64,000 nucleotides of DNA, from contig NZ_CP011311.1 in assembly GCF_000980815.1 (NCBI RefSeq), positions 1,127,006-1,191,005 of the forward strand. The letters run 5' to 3'. Below are positions 44,956 to 59,782 of this stretch, one piece after another. This DNA is from Corynebacterium camporealensis. GTDB lineage: Bacteria > Actinomycetota > Actinomycetes > Mycobacteriales > Mycobacteriaceae. Every line of letters begins with the position of its first letter. Position 1 is the first letter of the stretch. The position numbers and the translations under genes were made by a program. The notes under the pieces are model-generated. The model was not told the origin of the DNA, ran no database searches, and worked only from the letters and a program-made list of their open reading frames with translations.

Positions 44956-45753
44956 ATGGATTTTTCTGCTGCCTTTACTGAACGCACACCGCGCATTGTT
45001 AATGCGGCTAAGCTGCATCGAGCCAATGCGCGTAAGAAAACGGATCGCTTTCTCATTGAGGGGGAAAACGCGGTAGACGCGGCGGTGTCGACGGGGGCGA
45101 CCACCGACGTGTTTGCTACCGAAAAGGCGGCGGAACGTTTCGGGGAGATTCTCAACGTCGCTGAGATGATGGATGCGTACGTCCATCCGATTACTGACAA
45201 GGCGGCGAAGTCGCTGTCGGATACCAATACCACCACTGGGCTGTTTGCTGTGTGCAAGCCGGTGTTGTGGAGTCCAGGCAAGATTTTGGCCGGTAAGCCG
45301 TCGTTGGTCTCAGTGCCGGTGCTCACCAGTGAACCGGGCAACGCCGGTACTTTGATTCGAACCTCGGATGCGATGGGCGCAGATGGCGTTATCTTTGCCG
45401 GCGATACGGTGGATCCGCTGGGGGCGAAGGTGGTGCGGGCATCGGCAGGCTCGCTGTTCCATGTGCCCGTGGCGAGAGAACGCAACATTAAGGATGTGCT
45501 GGGACAGCTGCGCGCGGCGAAACTGCAGGTTTTGGCCACCGCACCCGATGGGGAAGTAGACCTCTCCGAGGTGGATTTGAGCCAGCCCACGGCATGGTTG
45601 TTTGGCAACGAAGCCCACGGGCTGGGTGAGGAGCTGTTGGGGGAGGCTGACCTGCGGGTTCGCATCCCGATTCGGGGCCGTGCGGAGTCGCTGAACTTGG
45701 CCACGGCGGCTAGCATCTGCTTGTATGCCTCCGCTCAGGCGCAGAGTCAATAG
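44956..45753 (+). CDS. TrmH/SpoU-family RNA methyltransferase
   Basis: The 265-residue protein has an N-terminal substrate-binding domain (about 10-100) and a C-terminal SPOUT knot, with motif 1 N-A-G-T-L-I-R-T-S-D-A near 130, motif 2 W-L-F-G-N-E-A-H-G-L near 215 and motif 3 I-P-I-R-G-R-A-E-S-L-N-L-A near 240. It probably 2'-O-methylates 23S rRNA or tRNA. The position between rplT and pheS matches tsnR (Rv1644) of mycobacteria. The target is not decidable from sequence. Confidence 0.9.
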   Translation: MDFSAAFTERTPRIVNAAKLHRANARKKTDRFLIEGENAVDAAVSTGATTDVFATEKAAERFGEILNVAEMMDAYVHPITDKAAKSLSDTNTTTGLFAVCKPVLWSPGKILAGKPSLVSVPVLTSEPGNAGTLIRTSDAMGADGVIFAGDTVDPLGAKVVRASAGSLFHVPVARERNIKDVLGQLRAAKLQVLATAPDGEVDLSEVDLSQPTAWLFGNEAHGLGEELLGEADLRVRIPIRGRAESLNLATAASICLYASAQAQSQ

Positions 45754-45768
45754 GCCCTGCTAAGATAA

Positions 45769-46854
<1,086 letters not shown>

Positions 46855-46879
46855 GCAGACCCAGAAAGGATTCAAGAAC

Positions 46880-49360
46880 ATGCTTATTTCCCAGAACTGG
46901 GTTACCCGTCTTCTCTCCGAGAACAATCCGGGGTGGAAAGTCAGCGCCGAGGAGCTGGACGCCGGTTACGTCCGCGTGGGCTTCGAAACCGAAGGCTACG
47001 AGTCGCTGCCGGAGATCGACGGTCCGCTGGTCATCGGCCAGGTCGTCGAGATTGAAGAGCTCACCCAATTTAAGAAGCCAATTCGCTACTGCCAGGTCAA
47101 CGTCGGCGATGCTAACGGCACTGGCGAGCTGCAGGGCATCATCTGCGGCGCGCGCAACTTCCGCCTGAATGACTACGTTGTCGTCGCATTGCCGGGCTGT
47201 GAGCTGCCGGGCGGATTCAAGATTTCTGCGCGCGAGACCTACGACCATATCTCCAACGGCATGATGTGCTCTGCCGCCGAGATCGGCATGGCTGACAAGT
47301 CCGACGGCATTATTGCGCTTGGCGACGAATTCGCCTACCACATCGGCGAGGACGCTCGTCCGCTCATCGGTATGGATGACACCGTCTTCGACGTCAACAT
47401 CACCCCGGACCGCGGCTATGCACTCTCCGCACGCGGTCTGACCCGCGAGATTGCCTCGGCTTTTGACCTGGACTACCGCGACCTGGCTGACCAGGGGGTC
47501 ACCGAGCCTAATGCAGCGCTTATCGATGTCGACCTGCGCGAGGAAACCAAAGCCCTGCGCTTTGGCCTGAAGAAGGTCACTGGCATCGACCCGGATGCAC
47601 GCAGCCCGTTCTGGCTGCAGCGCGAGTTGATGCTGTCTGGTCAGCGCCCGGTCAACCCAGCAACTGATGTGACCAACTACGTCATGCTGCTGCTGGGGGC
47701 CCCGATGCACGCCTTCGACGCGAACAGGATCAGCGGCAATCTGGTTGTGCGCAATGCTGACGAGGGCACCGAGTTCGAGACCCTGGACCATGTGAAGCGC
47801 ACCCTGTCGGGTGAAGATGTCGTCATCTGCGATGACAACGGCATTCAGTCCCTGGCGGGTGTCATGGGTGGTACCAAGTCCGAAATTGCTGATGACACCG
47901 TGGATGTCTACTTCGAGTCCGCTATCTGGGACCCGATTACCGTGGCGCGCACCTCGCGTCGTCACAAGCTGAGCTCGGAGGCATCTCGTCGCTTCGAGCG
48001 CGGTGTGGACCCGGCCATCGTCGAGGTAGCGCTTGACTATGCAGCCAAGCTGCTCGTCGAGATCGCTGGCGGCACCATCGAGGATGGACGCACCCTAGTC
48101 GGTGAGGTTCCGGCACGTGCAGCCATCGAGATGCGTACGGCGAAGCCGGCGGAGTACGCGGGTGTGGAGTACTCGCGAGAGACCGTCGTCAAGCGTTTGC
48201 AGGAAGTGGGCTGCGAGGTCGAGGACAAGGGCGAGACCCTGCTGGTGACCCCGGCGACCTGGCGTACGGACATTGCAGAAGATGTCGACCTCATTGAGGA
48301 AATCCTGCGCCTGGAGGGCCTGGAGGATATCCCAACCATCCTGCCGACTCCGGTGGGCGGTCGCGGTCTGACCCCGGCGCAGAAGCGTCGTCGCGCGATT
48401 GGTCATGGTCTGGCTTATGCAGGTTATGCAGAGGTGCTGCCGAGCCCGTTTATCGCCAATGACACCTTTGATGTGTGGGACCTGGCAGCGGACGACGAGC
48501 GCCGCAAGACCGTCCCGGTGCAGAACCCACTGGAGGCCGACAAGGCCATTCTGGGCACCACGCTGCTGCCGAACATGCTCGAGGCGCTTGCTCGCAACGT
48601 GGCGCGCGGTCGCAATGACCTGGCGCTCTACGGTCTGCAGCAGGTGAGCTTCCAGCGCGCTGAGACCTCGCCGATGCCGTCGGTGAAGGCCCGTCCGGCC
48701 GCAGAAGAGATCACTGAGCTGGTGGATTCGCTGCCGTACCAGCCACTGCACGTCGCCACCGTGGCTACTGGTCACATTGAGCACGCTGGTCCGTGGGGTG
48801 CTGGTCGAGGCTACACCTACGCGGATGCGATTGAGTCCGCCCGCCTGGTCGCTCGCGCAGCGGGTGTGGACCTGGAGGTCCGTGCATCTGAGGAGCTGCC
48901 GTGGCACCCGGGCCGTTGTGCAGAGCTCATCGTCAACGATGAGGTCGTTGGCCACGCCGGTGAGCTGCATCCGCAGGTGCTCAAGGCACTGAACCTGCCG
49001 GCACGTACCTGCGCGATGGAGCTGGACGTGACCGCACTGCCGCTGGATGAGCGTTTCCCGGCTCCGGTGTTGAGCTCCTTCCCGGCGCTGCACCAGGACC
49101 TGGCGCTGGTTGTCGATGAAGACACCCCGGCTGAGCAGGTCCGCCGTGCCGTTGAAGAGGGCGCGGGCGAGCTGCTGGAAAGCGTTGAGCTTTTCGATGT
49201 CTTCCGCGGCGAGCAGCTCGGCGAGAACAAGAAGTCGCTGGCCTTCCAGCTGGCTTTCCGCGCTGCGGATCGCACGCTGACTGATGAAGAGGTCAACGAC
49301 TACCGCATGGCGGCAGTGAAGTCGGCAGAGGAGCTGGTCGGCGCCAAGATGCGTGACTAA
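46880..49360 (+). CDS. pheT: Phenylalanine--tRNA ligase beta subunit
   Basis: PheT (826 residues) has the usual order of domains: B1 and tRNA-binding EMAP-like domain (about 38-155), B3/B4 editing domain (about 210-370), B5 DNA-binding-like domain (about 405-475), catalytic-like core (about 490-700) and C-terminal FDX-ACB anticodon-binding domain (about 735-826). ATG 46880 (M-L-I-S-Q-N-W) was chosen, with AGAAAGGA about 9 bp upstream. The longer frame overlaps the end of pheS. Confidence 0.96.
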   Translation: MLISQNWVTRLLSENNPGWKVSAEELDAGYVRVGFETEGYESLPEIDGPLVIGQVVEIEELTQFKKPIRYCQVNVGDANGTGELQGIICGARNFRLNDYVVVALPGCELPGGFKISARETYDHISNGMMCSAAEIGMADKSDGIIALGDEFAYHIGEDARPLIGMDDTVFDVNITPDRGYALSARGLTREIASAFDLDYRDLADQGVTEPNAALIDVDLREETKALRFGLKKVTGIDPDARSPFWLQRELMLSGQRPVNPATDVTNYVMLLLGAPMHAFDANRISGNLVVRNADEGTEFETLDHVKRTLSGEDVVICDDNGIQSLAGVMGGTKSEIADDTVDVYFESAIWDPITVARTSRRHKLSSEASRRFERGVDPAIVEVALDYAAKLLVEIAGGTIEDGRTLVGEVPARAAIEMRTAKPAEYAGVEYSRETVVKRLQEVGCEVEDKGETLLVTPATWRTDIAEDVDLIEEILRLEGLEDIPTILPTPVGGRGLTPAQKRRRAIGHGLAYAGYAEVLPSPFIANDTFDVWDLAADDERRKTVPVQNPLEADKAILGTTLLPNMLEALARNVARGRNDLALYGLQQVSFQRAETSPMPSVKARPAAEEITELVDSLPYQPLHVATVATGHIEHAGPWGAGRGYTYADAIESARLVARAAGVDLEVRASEELPWHPGRCAELIVNDEVVGHAGELHPQVLKALNLPARTCAMELDVTALPLDERFPAPVLSSFPALHQDLALVVDEDTPAEQVRRAVEEGAGELLESVELFDVFRGEQLGENKKSLAFQLAFRAADRTLTDEEVNDYRMAAVKSAEELVGAKMRD

Positions 49361-49377
49361 TACAGGTGATTAAAATC

Positions 49378-49402
49378 CTCGGATGAATAATTTACATCCG
49401 AG
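49378..49402. promoter_or_regulatory. Perfect inverted repeat upstream of argC, candidate ARG box
   Basis: CTCGGATG (49378-49385) and CATCCGAG (49395-49402) form an exact 8-bp inverted repeat around AATAATTTA, 25 bp before the argC ATG. Its AT-rich core and position fit an ArgR operator (ArgR is encoded in the operon), but the arms differ from the E. coli consensus. No U tract follows, so a pheT terminator is less likely. Confidence 0.5.
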
Positions 49403-49426
49403 CGCATAATTGCTACTGTGGTGTGT

Positions 49427-50467
49427 ATGACACTATCTGTAGCAATTGCTGGCGCTACCGGTTACGCCGGCTCGGAAATTCTGCGCCTGCTGCTCTCGCA
49501 CCCTGCATACCTTGCAGGGGATCTTGAGATTGGGGCGTTGACCGCCCACTCCAATGCGGGACAGCAGGTCGGCGCATTGATGCCGCACCTGCCACAGCTG
49601 GCGCAGCGCACCATTGAAGACACCACGATCGAGAACCTGCGCGGTCACGACGTGGTGTTTTTGGCGTTGCCGCATGGTCACTCGGCGGAAATCGGCAAGC
49701 AGGTCGAGGATGCCATCGTGATTGACTGTGCTGCGGATTTCCGGCTGCGATCCGAAAAGGCCTGGGATGAGTACTACGGGGGTGAGTACTTCGGATCCTG
49801 GCCTTATGGCATCCCGGAGCTGCCGGGCAACCGCGAAAATCTGCGCGGTGCGAAAAGGGTAGCGGTGCCGGGTTGTTTCCCGACGGCGATTACGTTGGGG
49901 GCGCTGCCGGCTATCGCAAAGCAATTGATTGCTCCGGACCTGGATGTTGTCGCTGTTACCGGTGTTTCTGGTGCGGGCAAGAAGGCCGCGGTGCCGTTTA
50001 GTGGTGCAGAAACCATGGCGAACCTGCGTGCATATAGCCCGGGTGGCACGCACCGCCATACCCCGGAGGTCGTGCAGAACCTCGAGCCTTTCGCCGATGG
50101 TGAGGTTTCCGTGAGCTTTACCCCGGTGCTGGCTCCGTTGCCGCGTGGCATTCTTGCCACGATTAGCGCGCCGCTCCAAGACGGCGTTACTCAGGCAGAC
50201 GTCGATGCCGCGTACCAGGACTTCTACGCCGAAGAAGCTTTCTGCCATGTGCTTCCGGCAGGTCAGCAGCCGCAGACTCAGAACGTGGTGGGTTCGAATA
50301 TGGCGCATATGCAGGCCCACGTCGATGAGCGTGCACGACGATTGGTCATTACCTGCGCTATCGACAATCTCACCAAGGGCACGGCTGGCGCTGCAGTGCA
50401 GTGCATGAACCTCGCCCTTGATTTCGACGAAACCCTGGGTCTGCCGCAAGCGGCTGTGGCCCCTTAA
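49427..50467 (+). CDS. argC: N-acetyl-gamma-glutamyl-phosphate reductase
   Basis: ArgC (346 residues) reduces N-acetylglutamyl phosphate to the semialdehyde, third step of arginine synthesis. The Rossmann motif G-A-T-G-Y-A-G-S-E near residue 10, the catalytic cysteine in V-P-G-C-F-P-T-A (about 147) and G-T-H-R-H-T-P-E (about 206) are present. ATG 49427 was chosen. There is no ribosome site, so the mRNA may be leaderless. It is the first gene of argCJBDFRGH. Confidence 0.96.
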   Translation: MTLSVAIAGATGYAGSEILRLLLSHPAYLAGDLEIGALTAHSNAGQQVGALMPHLPQLAQRTIEDTTIENLRGHDVVFLALPHGHSAEIGKQVEDAIVIDCAADFRLRSEKAWDEYYGGEYFGSWPYGIPELPGNRENLRGAKRVAVPGCFPTAITLGALPAIAKQLIAPDLDVVAVTGVSGAGKKAAVPFSGAETMANLRAYSPGGTHRHTPEVVQNLEPFADGEVSVSFTPVLAPLPRGILATISAPLQDGVTQADVDAAYQDFYAEEAFCHVLPAGQQPQTQNVVGSNMAHMQAHVDERARRLVITCAIDNLTKGTAGAAVQCMNLALDFDETLGLPQAAVAP

Positions 50468-50481
50468 CAGAAGGATTCATC

Positions 50482-51648
50482 ATGACGACACTGCAAGGTG
50501 TAACTGCTGCAGCAGGATTTAGCGCTGCCGCGACCACCGCGGGCATTAAGCCCTCGGGCAAATCGGATATGGCATTGGTGGTCAACCAGGGCCCGGAATT
50601 TAACGCCGCGGGCGTATTCACCCGTAACCGCGTGGTGGCCTCGCCGGTGAAGGTCAGCCGCGAAGCGCTTGCCGATGGCCAACTCAAAGCCGTGCTCTTT
50701 AACTCCGGCAATGCCAATGCCTGCAACGGCACCCAGGGCGATGCGGATGCGCGCGCTGCAGTTGCTGCTGTGGCACAACAGATTGGGCTGGAGCCTGCCG
50801 AGGTTGCGGCGTGCTCGACTGGCCTGATTGGTGAGCTGCTGCCGATGGAGAAGGTGCAGGCGGGCATCGATAAGCTTTCTGGCTCTTTGACTGAGAATGC
50901 AGGTCCAGAGGCTGCAGCGGCGATTATGACCACCGATACCGTCGAAAAGCAGACCGAGCAGACCGGCGATGGCTGGGTGCTCGGTGGCATGGGCAAGGGT
51001 GTTGGCATGATGGCGCCGTCGCTGGCCACGATGTTGGTGTGCTTAACGACGGATGCCTCGGCCTCCCCGGAAGCCCTCGACAAAGCGCTCAAGGCGGCCT
51101 GCGATAAGACCTTCAACACCCTTGATATCGATGGCTCCACCTCGACCAATGACACCGTCATCCTCATGGCTAATGGTGCTTCTGGTGTGACGCCGAGCCA
51201 GGACGAGCTCGATGCGGCTGTGCTGACGGCGTGTGCTGACTTGGCAGACCAGCTGCAGGCCGATGCCGAGGGTGTGACCAAGCGCGTGAAGATCACCATC
51301 GAAGGCACCGCCACCGATGAGCAGGCGCTCAATGCTGCGCGCACGCTGGGTCGCGACAACCTGTTTAAGTGCGCGATGTTCGGCTCTGACCCGAACTGGG
51401 GCCGCGTGCTGGCAGCAGTTGGCATGGCAGATGCGGAGATGGATCCGGACAAGATTTCCGTGTACTTCAACGACCAGCCGGTCTGTGAGAACTCCACAGG
51501 TGCACCAGGTGCCCGTGAGGTGGATTTGAGCGGTGCAGATATCGATGTCCGCGTCGATCTTGGCACCGGCGGCCCGGGCACGGCCTTTGTGCGCACCACC
51601 GACCTGTCGCACTCGTACGTGGAAATCAACTCGGCGTACAGCTCGTAG
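50482..51648 (+). CDS. argJ: Glutamate N-acetyltransferase (ornithine acetyltransferase)
   Basis: ArgJ (388 residues) transfers the acetyl group from N-acetylornithine to glutamate, recycling acetyl in the cyclic pathway; some forms also use acetyl-CoA. The self-cleavage/nucleophile site M-A-P-S-L-A-T-M-L near residue 180 (cleavage before the Thr) is intact, so two chains are expected. [10 protein letters not shown] near 70 is also conserved. AGAAGGA precedes the ATG, 14 bp after argC. Confidence 0.96.
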   Translation: MTTLQGVTAAAGFSAAATTAGIKPSGKSDMALVVNQGPEFNAAGVFTRNRVVASPVKVSREALADGQLKAVLFNSGNANACNGTQGDADARAAVAAVAQQIGLEPAEVAACSTGLIGELLPMEKVQAGIDKLSGSLTENAGPEAAAAIMTTDTVEKQTEQTGDGWVLGGMGKGVGMMAPSLATMLVCLTTDASASPEALDKALKAACDKTFNTLDIDGSTSTNDTVILMANGASGVTPSQDELDAAVLTACADLADQLQADAEGVTKRVKITIEGTATDEQALNAARTLGRDNLFKCAMFGSDPNWGRVLAAVGMADAEMDPDKISVYFNDQPVCENSTGAPGAREVDLSGADIDVRVDLGTGGPGTAFVRTTDLSHSYVEINSAYSS

Positions 51649-51660
51649 AAGGAGGGCAGC

Positions 51661-52592
51661 ATGATTCCTGATTTAACCGATAAGGATAGGGCAGCAGTCC
51701 TTGCTGAGGCACTGCCGTGGCTGCAGCACTACCGCGACAAGATTGTCGTCGTGAAGTACGGCGGCAACGCCATGGTCGACGAAGACCTCAAAGCCGCGTT
51801 TGCCGCGGACATGGTGTTCCTGCGCACCGTGGGTGCTAAGCCGGTCGTGGTGCACGGCGGGGGTCCGCAGATTAACTCCATGCTGGGTCGCCTCGGTATT
51901 GAGGGCGAGTTCAAGGGTGGATTCCGCGTGACCACCCCGGAGGTCATGGATGTCGTCCGCATGGTGCTCTTCGGCCAGGTCGGTCGCGGCCTGGTGAACC
52001 TGATTAACTCCCACGGACCCTACGCCGTGGGTACCTCCGGCGAGGACGCCGGACTCTTCCGCGCCACCAAGCGCCTCGTGGAGGTCGATGGCGCACCGAC
52101 CGATATTGGGCTGGTGGGCAACATTGTCGATGTGAACCCGGGTGCGGTCATGGACATCGTCGAAGCAGGCCGCATTCCGGTCGTCTCCACGATTGCGCCT
52201 GGCGATAACGGCGAGATTTACAACATCAACGCCGATACGGCGGCGGGTGCGCTGGCCTCGGCTATTGGTGCTGAACGTCTGGTGATTCTCACCAACGTTG
52301 AAGGCCTGTACACCGACTGGCCGAATCGCGACTCGCTGGTGTCCAAGATTGAATGCACGCAGCTCGCGAACATCTTAGGCGGTCTAGACTCGGGCATGAT
52401 CCCGAAGATGGAATCCTGCCTGCGCGCAGTGCAAAAGGGTGTCAGTGCCGCCCACGTCATCGATGGCCGCATCGCACACGCGGTGCTGCTGGAGCTGATG
52501 ACTGCCGGTGGTATCGGCACGATGGTGCTCCCAGACGATTACGACGATGCCAACTACCCAGACGGCACCGTCTTTAGGAAGGACGATAAGAA

Positions 52593-52596
<4 letters not shown>
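51661..52596 (+). CDS. argB: Acetylglutamate kinase
   Basis: ArgB (311 residues) phosphorylates N-acetylglutamate, usually the arginine-feedback-controlled step in corynebacteria. It has the amino acid kinase fold: V-V-K-Y-G-G-N-A-M near 28, V-V-H-G-G-G-P-Q-I near 63 and the N-terminal helix extension typical of arginine-sensitive forms. GAAGGAGG lies before the ATG. Its stop overlaps the argD start by 4 bp. Confidence 0.96.
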
Positions 52597-54676
<2,080 letters not shown>

Positions 54677-54679
54677 GCC

Positions 54680-55162
54680 ATGAGTATCCCGGCTACTCGG
54701 AATGCGCGGCAGGCAAAGATTCTAGAGATCTTAGACCGCCAGCGGGTGACTAGTCAGGTACAGCTCTCAGAGCTGTTGCTACAAGAAGGCATCGACATCA
54801 CGCAGGCGACGTTGTCGCGCGACCTCGATGAGCTGGGCGCGCGCAAGGTCAAAAAGGATGGCGAGCGTTCCTTCTACATGGTGGTCGGCGAGCTCGAGCA
54901 GTTCGACGATCAGCTCAACGGTCCGCGCGAGAAGCTGCGCCGTATGCTCGACGAGCTGGTTGTTTCCCATGACCACTCGGGCAACATTGCTATGCTGCGC
55001 ACCCCGGCCGGTGCCGCACAATATTTGGCCAGCTTCATCGACCGCGTGGGGCTTAACGACGTCGCCGGCTGCATCGCTGGTGACGACACCATCTTCGTCC
55101 TTGCACGGGAGCCTTACACGGGAAAGAAGCTGGCAGAGCGACTCACCCGCGAAGGCGAGTAG
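54680..55162 (+). CDS. argR: Arginine repressor
   Basis: ArgR (160 residues) has an N-terminal winged helix ([11 protein letters not shown], then [13 protein letters not shown] as recognition helix). Its C-terminal hexamerisation/arginine-binding domain has A-G-A-A-Q-Y-L-A near 110 and G-C-I-A-G-D-D-T near 132 (D-D arginine ligands). It lies inside the operon it should regulate, between argF and argG. Candidate operators are the palindromes before argC and argG. Confidence 0.95.
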   Translation: MSIPATRNARQAKILEILDRQRVTSQVQLSELLLQEGIDITQATLSRDLDELGARKVKKDGERSFYMVVGELEQFDDQLNGPREKLRRMLDELVVSHDHSGNIAMLRTPAGAAQYLASFIDRVGLNDVAGCIAGDDTIFVLAREPYTGKKLAERLTREGE

Positions 55163-55166
55163 CTTT

Positions 55167-55184
55167 TATACGCTACGTCGTATA
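55167..55184. promoter_or_regulatory. Palindrome between argR and argG, candidate operator
   Basis: TATACG-CTACGT-CGTATA at 55167-55184 is an 18-bp palindrome 5 bp after the argR stop. It is followed by AT-rich sequence (TATTATAAATTAA) that could be a promoter for argGH. The ARG-box role is inferred from position and size. Confidence 0.45.
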
Positions 55185-55231
55185 TTATAAATTAAGAGAA
55201 ACCTTCTATAACCTATTTCAAGGAGCTTCAA

Positions 55232-56452
55232 TTGTCTGCACGCGTTGTGCTCGCATACTCCGGCGGCCTCGATACCTCGGTCGCCATCCCTTACCTGGCT
55301 AAGATGACCGGCGGCGACGTCGTTGCTGTGTCGCTCGATCTAGGCCAGGGCGGCGAGGACATGGAGTCCGTCCGCCAGCGCGCACTCGACTGCGGCGCTG
55401 TGGAGTCCATCGTCATTGACGCCAAGGATGAGTTCGCTGAGGAGTACTGCCTGCCTACCATCAAGGCCAATGGCATGTACATGAAGCAGTACCCGCTGGT
55501 CTCTGCTATTTCCCGTCCGCTGATTACCAAGCACCTCGTCGAGGCCGCGCAGGAACACGGCGGCACCCACGTCTCCCACGGCTGCACCGGCAAGGGCAAC
55601 GACCAGGTCCGTTTCGAGTGCTCCTTCCGCGCTCTGGATCCTTCCCTGGAGATCATTGCCCCGGCTCGTGACTACGCCTGGACCCGCGACAAGGCGATTG
55701 CCTTCGCAGAGGAAATCAACCTGCCTATCGAGCAGTCTGCTTCCTCTCCATTCTCCATTGACCAGAACGTCTGGGGCCGCGCAGTCGAGACCGGCTTCCT
55801 GGAGGATCTGTGGAACCCGCCGACAAAGGACCTTTACGCTTACACCGAGGATCCGGCACTGGGCAACGCCCCGGATGAGGTCGTTATCTCCTTCGAGCAG
55901 GGTAAGCCAGTAGCTATCGATGGCAAGCCGGTCACCGTCCTGCAGGCTATCGAGGAGCTGAACCAGCGCGCAGGTGCCCAGGGCATCGGCCGCCTGGACA
56001 TGGTCGAGGACCGCCTGGTGGGCATCAAGTCCCGCGAGGTCTACGAGGCACCGGGCGCTGAGGTACTCATCAAGGCCCACGAGGCCCTGGAAGACGTCAC
56101 CGTCGAGCGCGAGCTGGCTCGCTATAAGCGTCTGACCGATGCTCGCTGGTCCGAGGAGGTCTACGACGGCCTCTGGTACAGCCCGCTGAAGAAGTCTCTG
56201 GATGCCTTCATCGAGAAGTCTCAGGAAAACGTCTCCGGCGACATCCGCCTGCTGCTGCACGCCGGTAAGGCTGTGGTCAATGGCCGCCGCTCCGGCGAGT
56301 CGCTCTACTCCTTCGACCTGGCGACCTACGATACTGGCGATACCTTTGACCAGACGGCCGCCAAGGGCTTCGTGCAGCTGCACGGTCTGTCCACCCAGAT
56401 CGCTAACCAGCGCGATCGCGACGGCGGCTTCCCGACCGGAGCACAGAAGTAA
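55232..56452 (+). CDS. argG: Argininosuccinate synthase
   Basis: ArgG (406 residues) condenses citrulline and aspartate using ATP. The PP-loop ATPase motif A-Y-S-G-G-L-D-T-S (about 8-16), the [13 protein letters not shown] segment near 110 and the C-terminal oligomerisation part are present. The start is TTG at 55232, supported by AAGGAG seven bases upstream and by the family N-terminus. The argR-argG gap is 69 bp and holds a palindrome, so argGH may have its own promoter. argH starts directly after its stop. Confidence 0.96.
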   Translation: MSARVVLAYSGGLDTSVAIPYLAKMTGGDVVAVSLDLGQGGEDMESVRQRALDCGAVESIVIDAKDEFAEEYCLPTIKANGMYMKQYPLVSAISRPLITKHLVEAAQEHGGTHVSHGCTGKGNDQVRFECSFRALDPSLEIIAPARDYAWTRDKAIAFAEEINLPIEQSASSPFSIDQNVWGRAVETGFLEDLWNPPTKDLYAYTEDPALGNAPDEVVISFEQGKPVAIDGKPVTVLQAIEELNQRAGAQGIGRLDMVEDRLVGIKSREVYEAPGAEVLIKAHEALEDVTVERELARYKRLTDARWSEEVYDGLWYSPLKKSLDAFIEKSQENVSGDIRLLLHAGKAVVNGRRSGESLYSFDLATYDTGDTFDQTAAKGFVQLHGLSTQIANQRDRDGGFPTGAQK

Positions 56453-57886
<1,434 letters not shown>

Positions 57887-57916
57887 GTAATTAGCTTCCA
57901 GCTAATTGGTGATTAC

Positions 57917-57966
57917 GCCCCATCGGCTTATCTCACATCAGTGGGAGTGCCGGTGGGGCTTTATCT
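57917..57966 (+). terminator. Terminator after argH
   Basis: GCCCCATCGG (57917-57926) and CCGGTGGGGC (57950-57959) pair with one wobble. A smaller internal hairpin (CTCAC/GTGGGAG) lies between the arms, and TTTAT follows. Confidence 0.7.
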
Positions 57967-58105
57967 ATGCATGCTATTCAGTAGCGTAATTATTATGCGA
58001 ATTGCATTACGGCAGATTTAGCGCCCAGTTATTACTCCTGCTTACACCCGCTAGAGGGTAGCCAAACTGTGTGGATGGGTGGCTTGTTAGCTATGTCTAG
58101 CTCGC

Positions 58106-58125
58106 AAGTCTCACATGCGAGACTT
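58106..58125. promoter_or_regulatory. Palindrome 1 upstream of the permease-OCD operon
   Basis: AAGTCTC-ACATGC-GAGACTT is a perfect 7-bp inverted repeat with a 6-bp spacer, about 100 bp before the permease start. It sits in a 339-bp gene-free stretch (57887-58225) that otherwise holds the argH terminator and the second palindrome. Confidence 0.5.
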
Positions 58126-58129
58126 TGAA

Positions 58130-58151
58130 TTAAGTGACGCGAACCACTTAA
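58130..58151. promoter_or_regulatory. Palindrome 2 upstream of the permease-OCD operon
   Basis: TTAAGTG-ACGCGAAC-CACTTAA is a perfect 7-bp inverted repeat with an 8-bp spacer, four bases after palindrome 1. The two could bind two regulators or form one composite operator overlapping the promoter. Confidence 0.5.
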
Positions 58152-58225
58152 ATATTTCTTTGTGTACTGTGACTCTCCAGAAGATCTTCAACTAATACTT
58201 GTTCGCTTATCAGGAAGAGTTCGCA

Positions 58226-59728
58226 ATGACGCAATCCGCACAGTTGCCTCATGAGGACGAGCGCGAGGTCTTTGCTTCAGAAGACCACGGCTTGCAAAAG
58301 GGGATGAGCAAACGGCAGTTGCAGATGATTGCCATCGGCTCTGCAATCGGCACCGGCCTGCTGCTGGGTTCCGGTGCGCGCCTGCAAACCGCAGGTCCCT
58401 CGCTGGCCATTCTCTATCTCATTTGTGGCTTTTTCGGCTATATCATTCTCCGAGCACTAGGCGAGCTCATCGTCTATCGCCCTAGCTCGGGGTCTTTTGT
58501 TTCCTATGCCCGTGAGTTCTACGGCGAAAAGGCCGCCTTCATCACCGGATGGTTGTACTGGGGAAACTGGGCCATGACACTTGTGGCTGACGCCACCGCA
58601 GTGGCCATTTACATCAAGTGGTTCGCCCAATACACCACCTGGCTCGACGCCATTCCGCAGTGGGTACTGGCCCTTACGGTCGTCGGCTTCATCTTCTTCT
58701 TCAATATGCTCTCGGTGTCCATCTTCGGTCACCTGGAGTACTGGTTCTCGATGATCAAGGTCGTCGCCCTGCTCATCTTCATGGTGGTGGCCATCGGCGT
58801 GGTCATCTTCGGCCATCCCAACGGCGACCCGACCGGCTTTACGCTGATTAGCGATGCCGGCGGCTGGCTACCGAACGGCCTCATCCCAGCGATGATCGTC
58901 ATCCAGGGCGTCGTCTTCGCCTACGCCGGTATTGAGTTAGTCGGCACTACCTCCGGTGAGACCAAGGACGTCGAAAAGCACATCCCGTCCGCAGTCAACA
59001 GCGTGCTGTTCCGCATCGTGGTGTTCTACTTCGGCTCCATCCTGCTGCTGACGCTTGTGCTGCCGTATACCGCTTACGCCTCGGACGTGTCTCCGTTCGT
59101 CGTTTTCTTCGAATCACTGGGAATCCCAGCTGCCGCACCAATCTTCCAGCTAGTCGTGATTACCGCAGCGATCTCCTCGCTCAACGCTGGCCTGTATTCC
59201 ACCGGCCGCATCATGTACAACATGTCGGTTGCTGGCTCGGGCCCGAAGTTCGGTGCTCGCATGTCCGATAGCGGTGTGCCTTATGGCGGCATCGTCATGG
59301 CGGTCATCGTCGGGCTTGCCGGCGTGTTCCTCAACTACGTGGTGCCGGAAATGGCGTTTGAAATCGTGCTGAACCTCGCGGCACTGGGCACTTTGGCCTC
59401 GTGGGTCGCCATTGTCTTGGCGCACCAGAAGTTCCTCCGCCTGGCTGATCGCGGACACTTCACCCGGCCTGGGTATCGCTCACCGTTCGGTATCTGGGGT
59501 GACTGGGCCACCGTCATCTTCGTCGGCATCGTTCTGGTCCTCATGGCCTTTGATTACCCGATCGGTTCCTACTCACTGCTGGCCACCATTGGCCTTATCC
59601 CGATCTTCGTGGGCCTGTGGTACATGTGGCGAGATCGCATCAATGCCATTGCTGAAGAACGCAAGAAAACTCATTTGCCAAGCTTCCGTTTCAACGCAGA
59701 TCCACACGAAGAGCTGCGCGAGCGCTAA
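58226..59728 (+). CDS. APC-superfamily amino acid permease
   Basis: The 500-residue transporter has about 12 membrane helices. The first helix carries the amino-acid-binding motif I-A-I-G-S-A-I-G-T-G-L-L-L-G-S-G, and E-L-V-G-T-T-S-G-E-T-K lies near 245, as in the AAT group (GabP, AnsP, ProY, AroP). A soluble N-terminus (about 30 residues) and a short basic C-terminus are cytosolic. ATG 58226 was chosen, with AGGAAG about 9 bp upstream. It is followed after 54 bp by ornithine cyclodeaminase, suggesting a basic or proline-related substrate (inference). Confidence 0.9.
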   Translation: MTQSAQLPHEDEREVFASEDHGLQKGMSKRQLQMIAIGSAIGTGLLLGSGARLQTAGPSLAILYLICGFFGYIILRALGELIVYRPSSGSFVSYAREFYGEKAAFITGWLYWGNWAMTLVADATAVAIYIKWFAQYTTWLDAIPQWVLALTVVGFIFFFNMLSVSIFGHLEYWFSMIKVVALLIFMVVAIGVVIFGHPNGDPTGFTLISDAGGWLPNGLIPAMIVIQGVVFAYAGIELVGTTSGETKDVEKHIPSAVNSVLFRIVVFYFGSILLLTLVLPYTAYASDVSPFVVFFESLGIPAAAPIFQLVVITAAISSLNAGLYSTGRIMYNMSVAGSGPKFGARMSDSGVPYGGIVMAVIVGLAGVFLNYVVPEMAFEIVLNLAALGTLASWVAIVLAHQKFLRLADRGHFTRPGYRSPFGIWGDWATVIFVGIVLVLMAFDYPIGSYSLLATIGLIPIFVGLWYMWRDRINAIAEERKKTHLPSFRFNADPHEELRER

Positions 59729-59782
59729 CACGGACATAAGTAACTCTGCACATAGTTACGTCGTACTGTAGAAAGGAAAATT

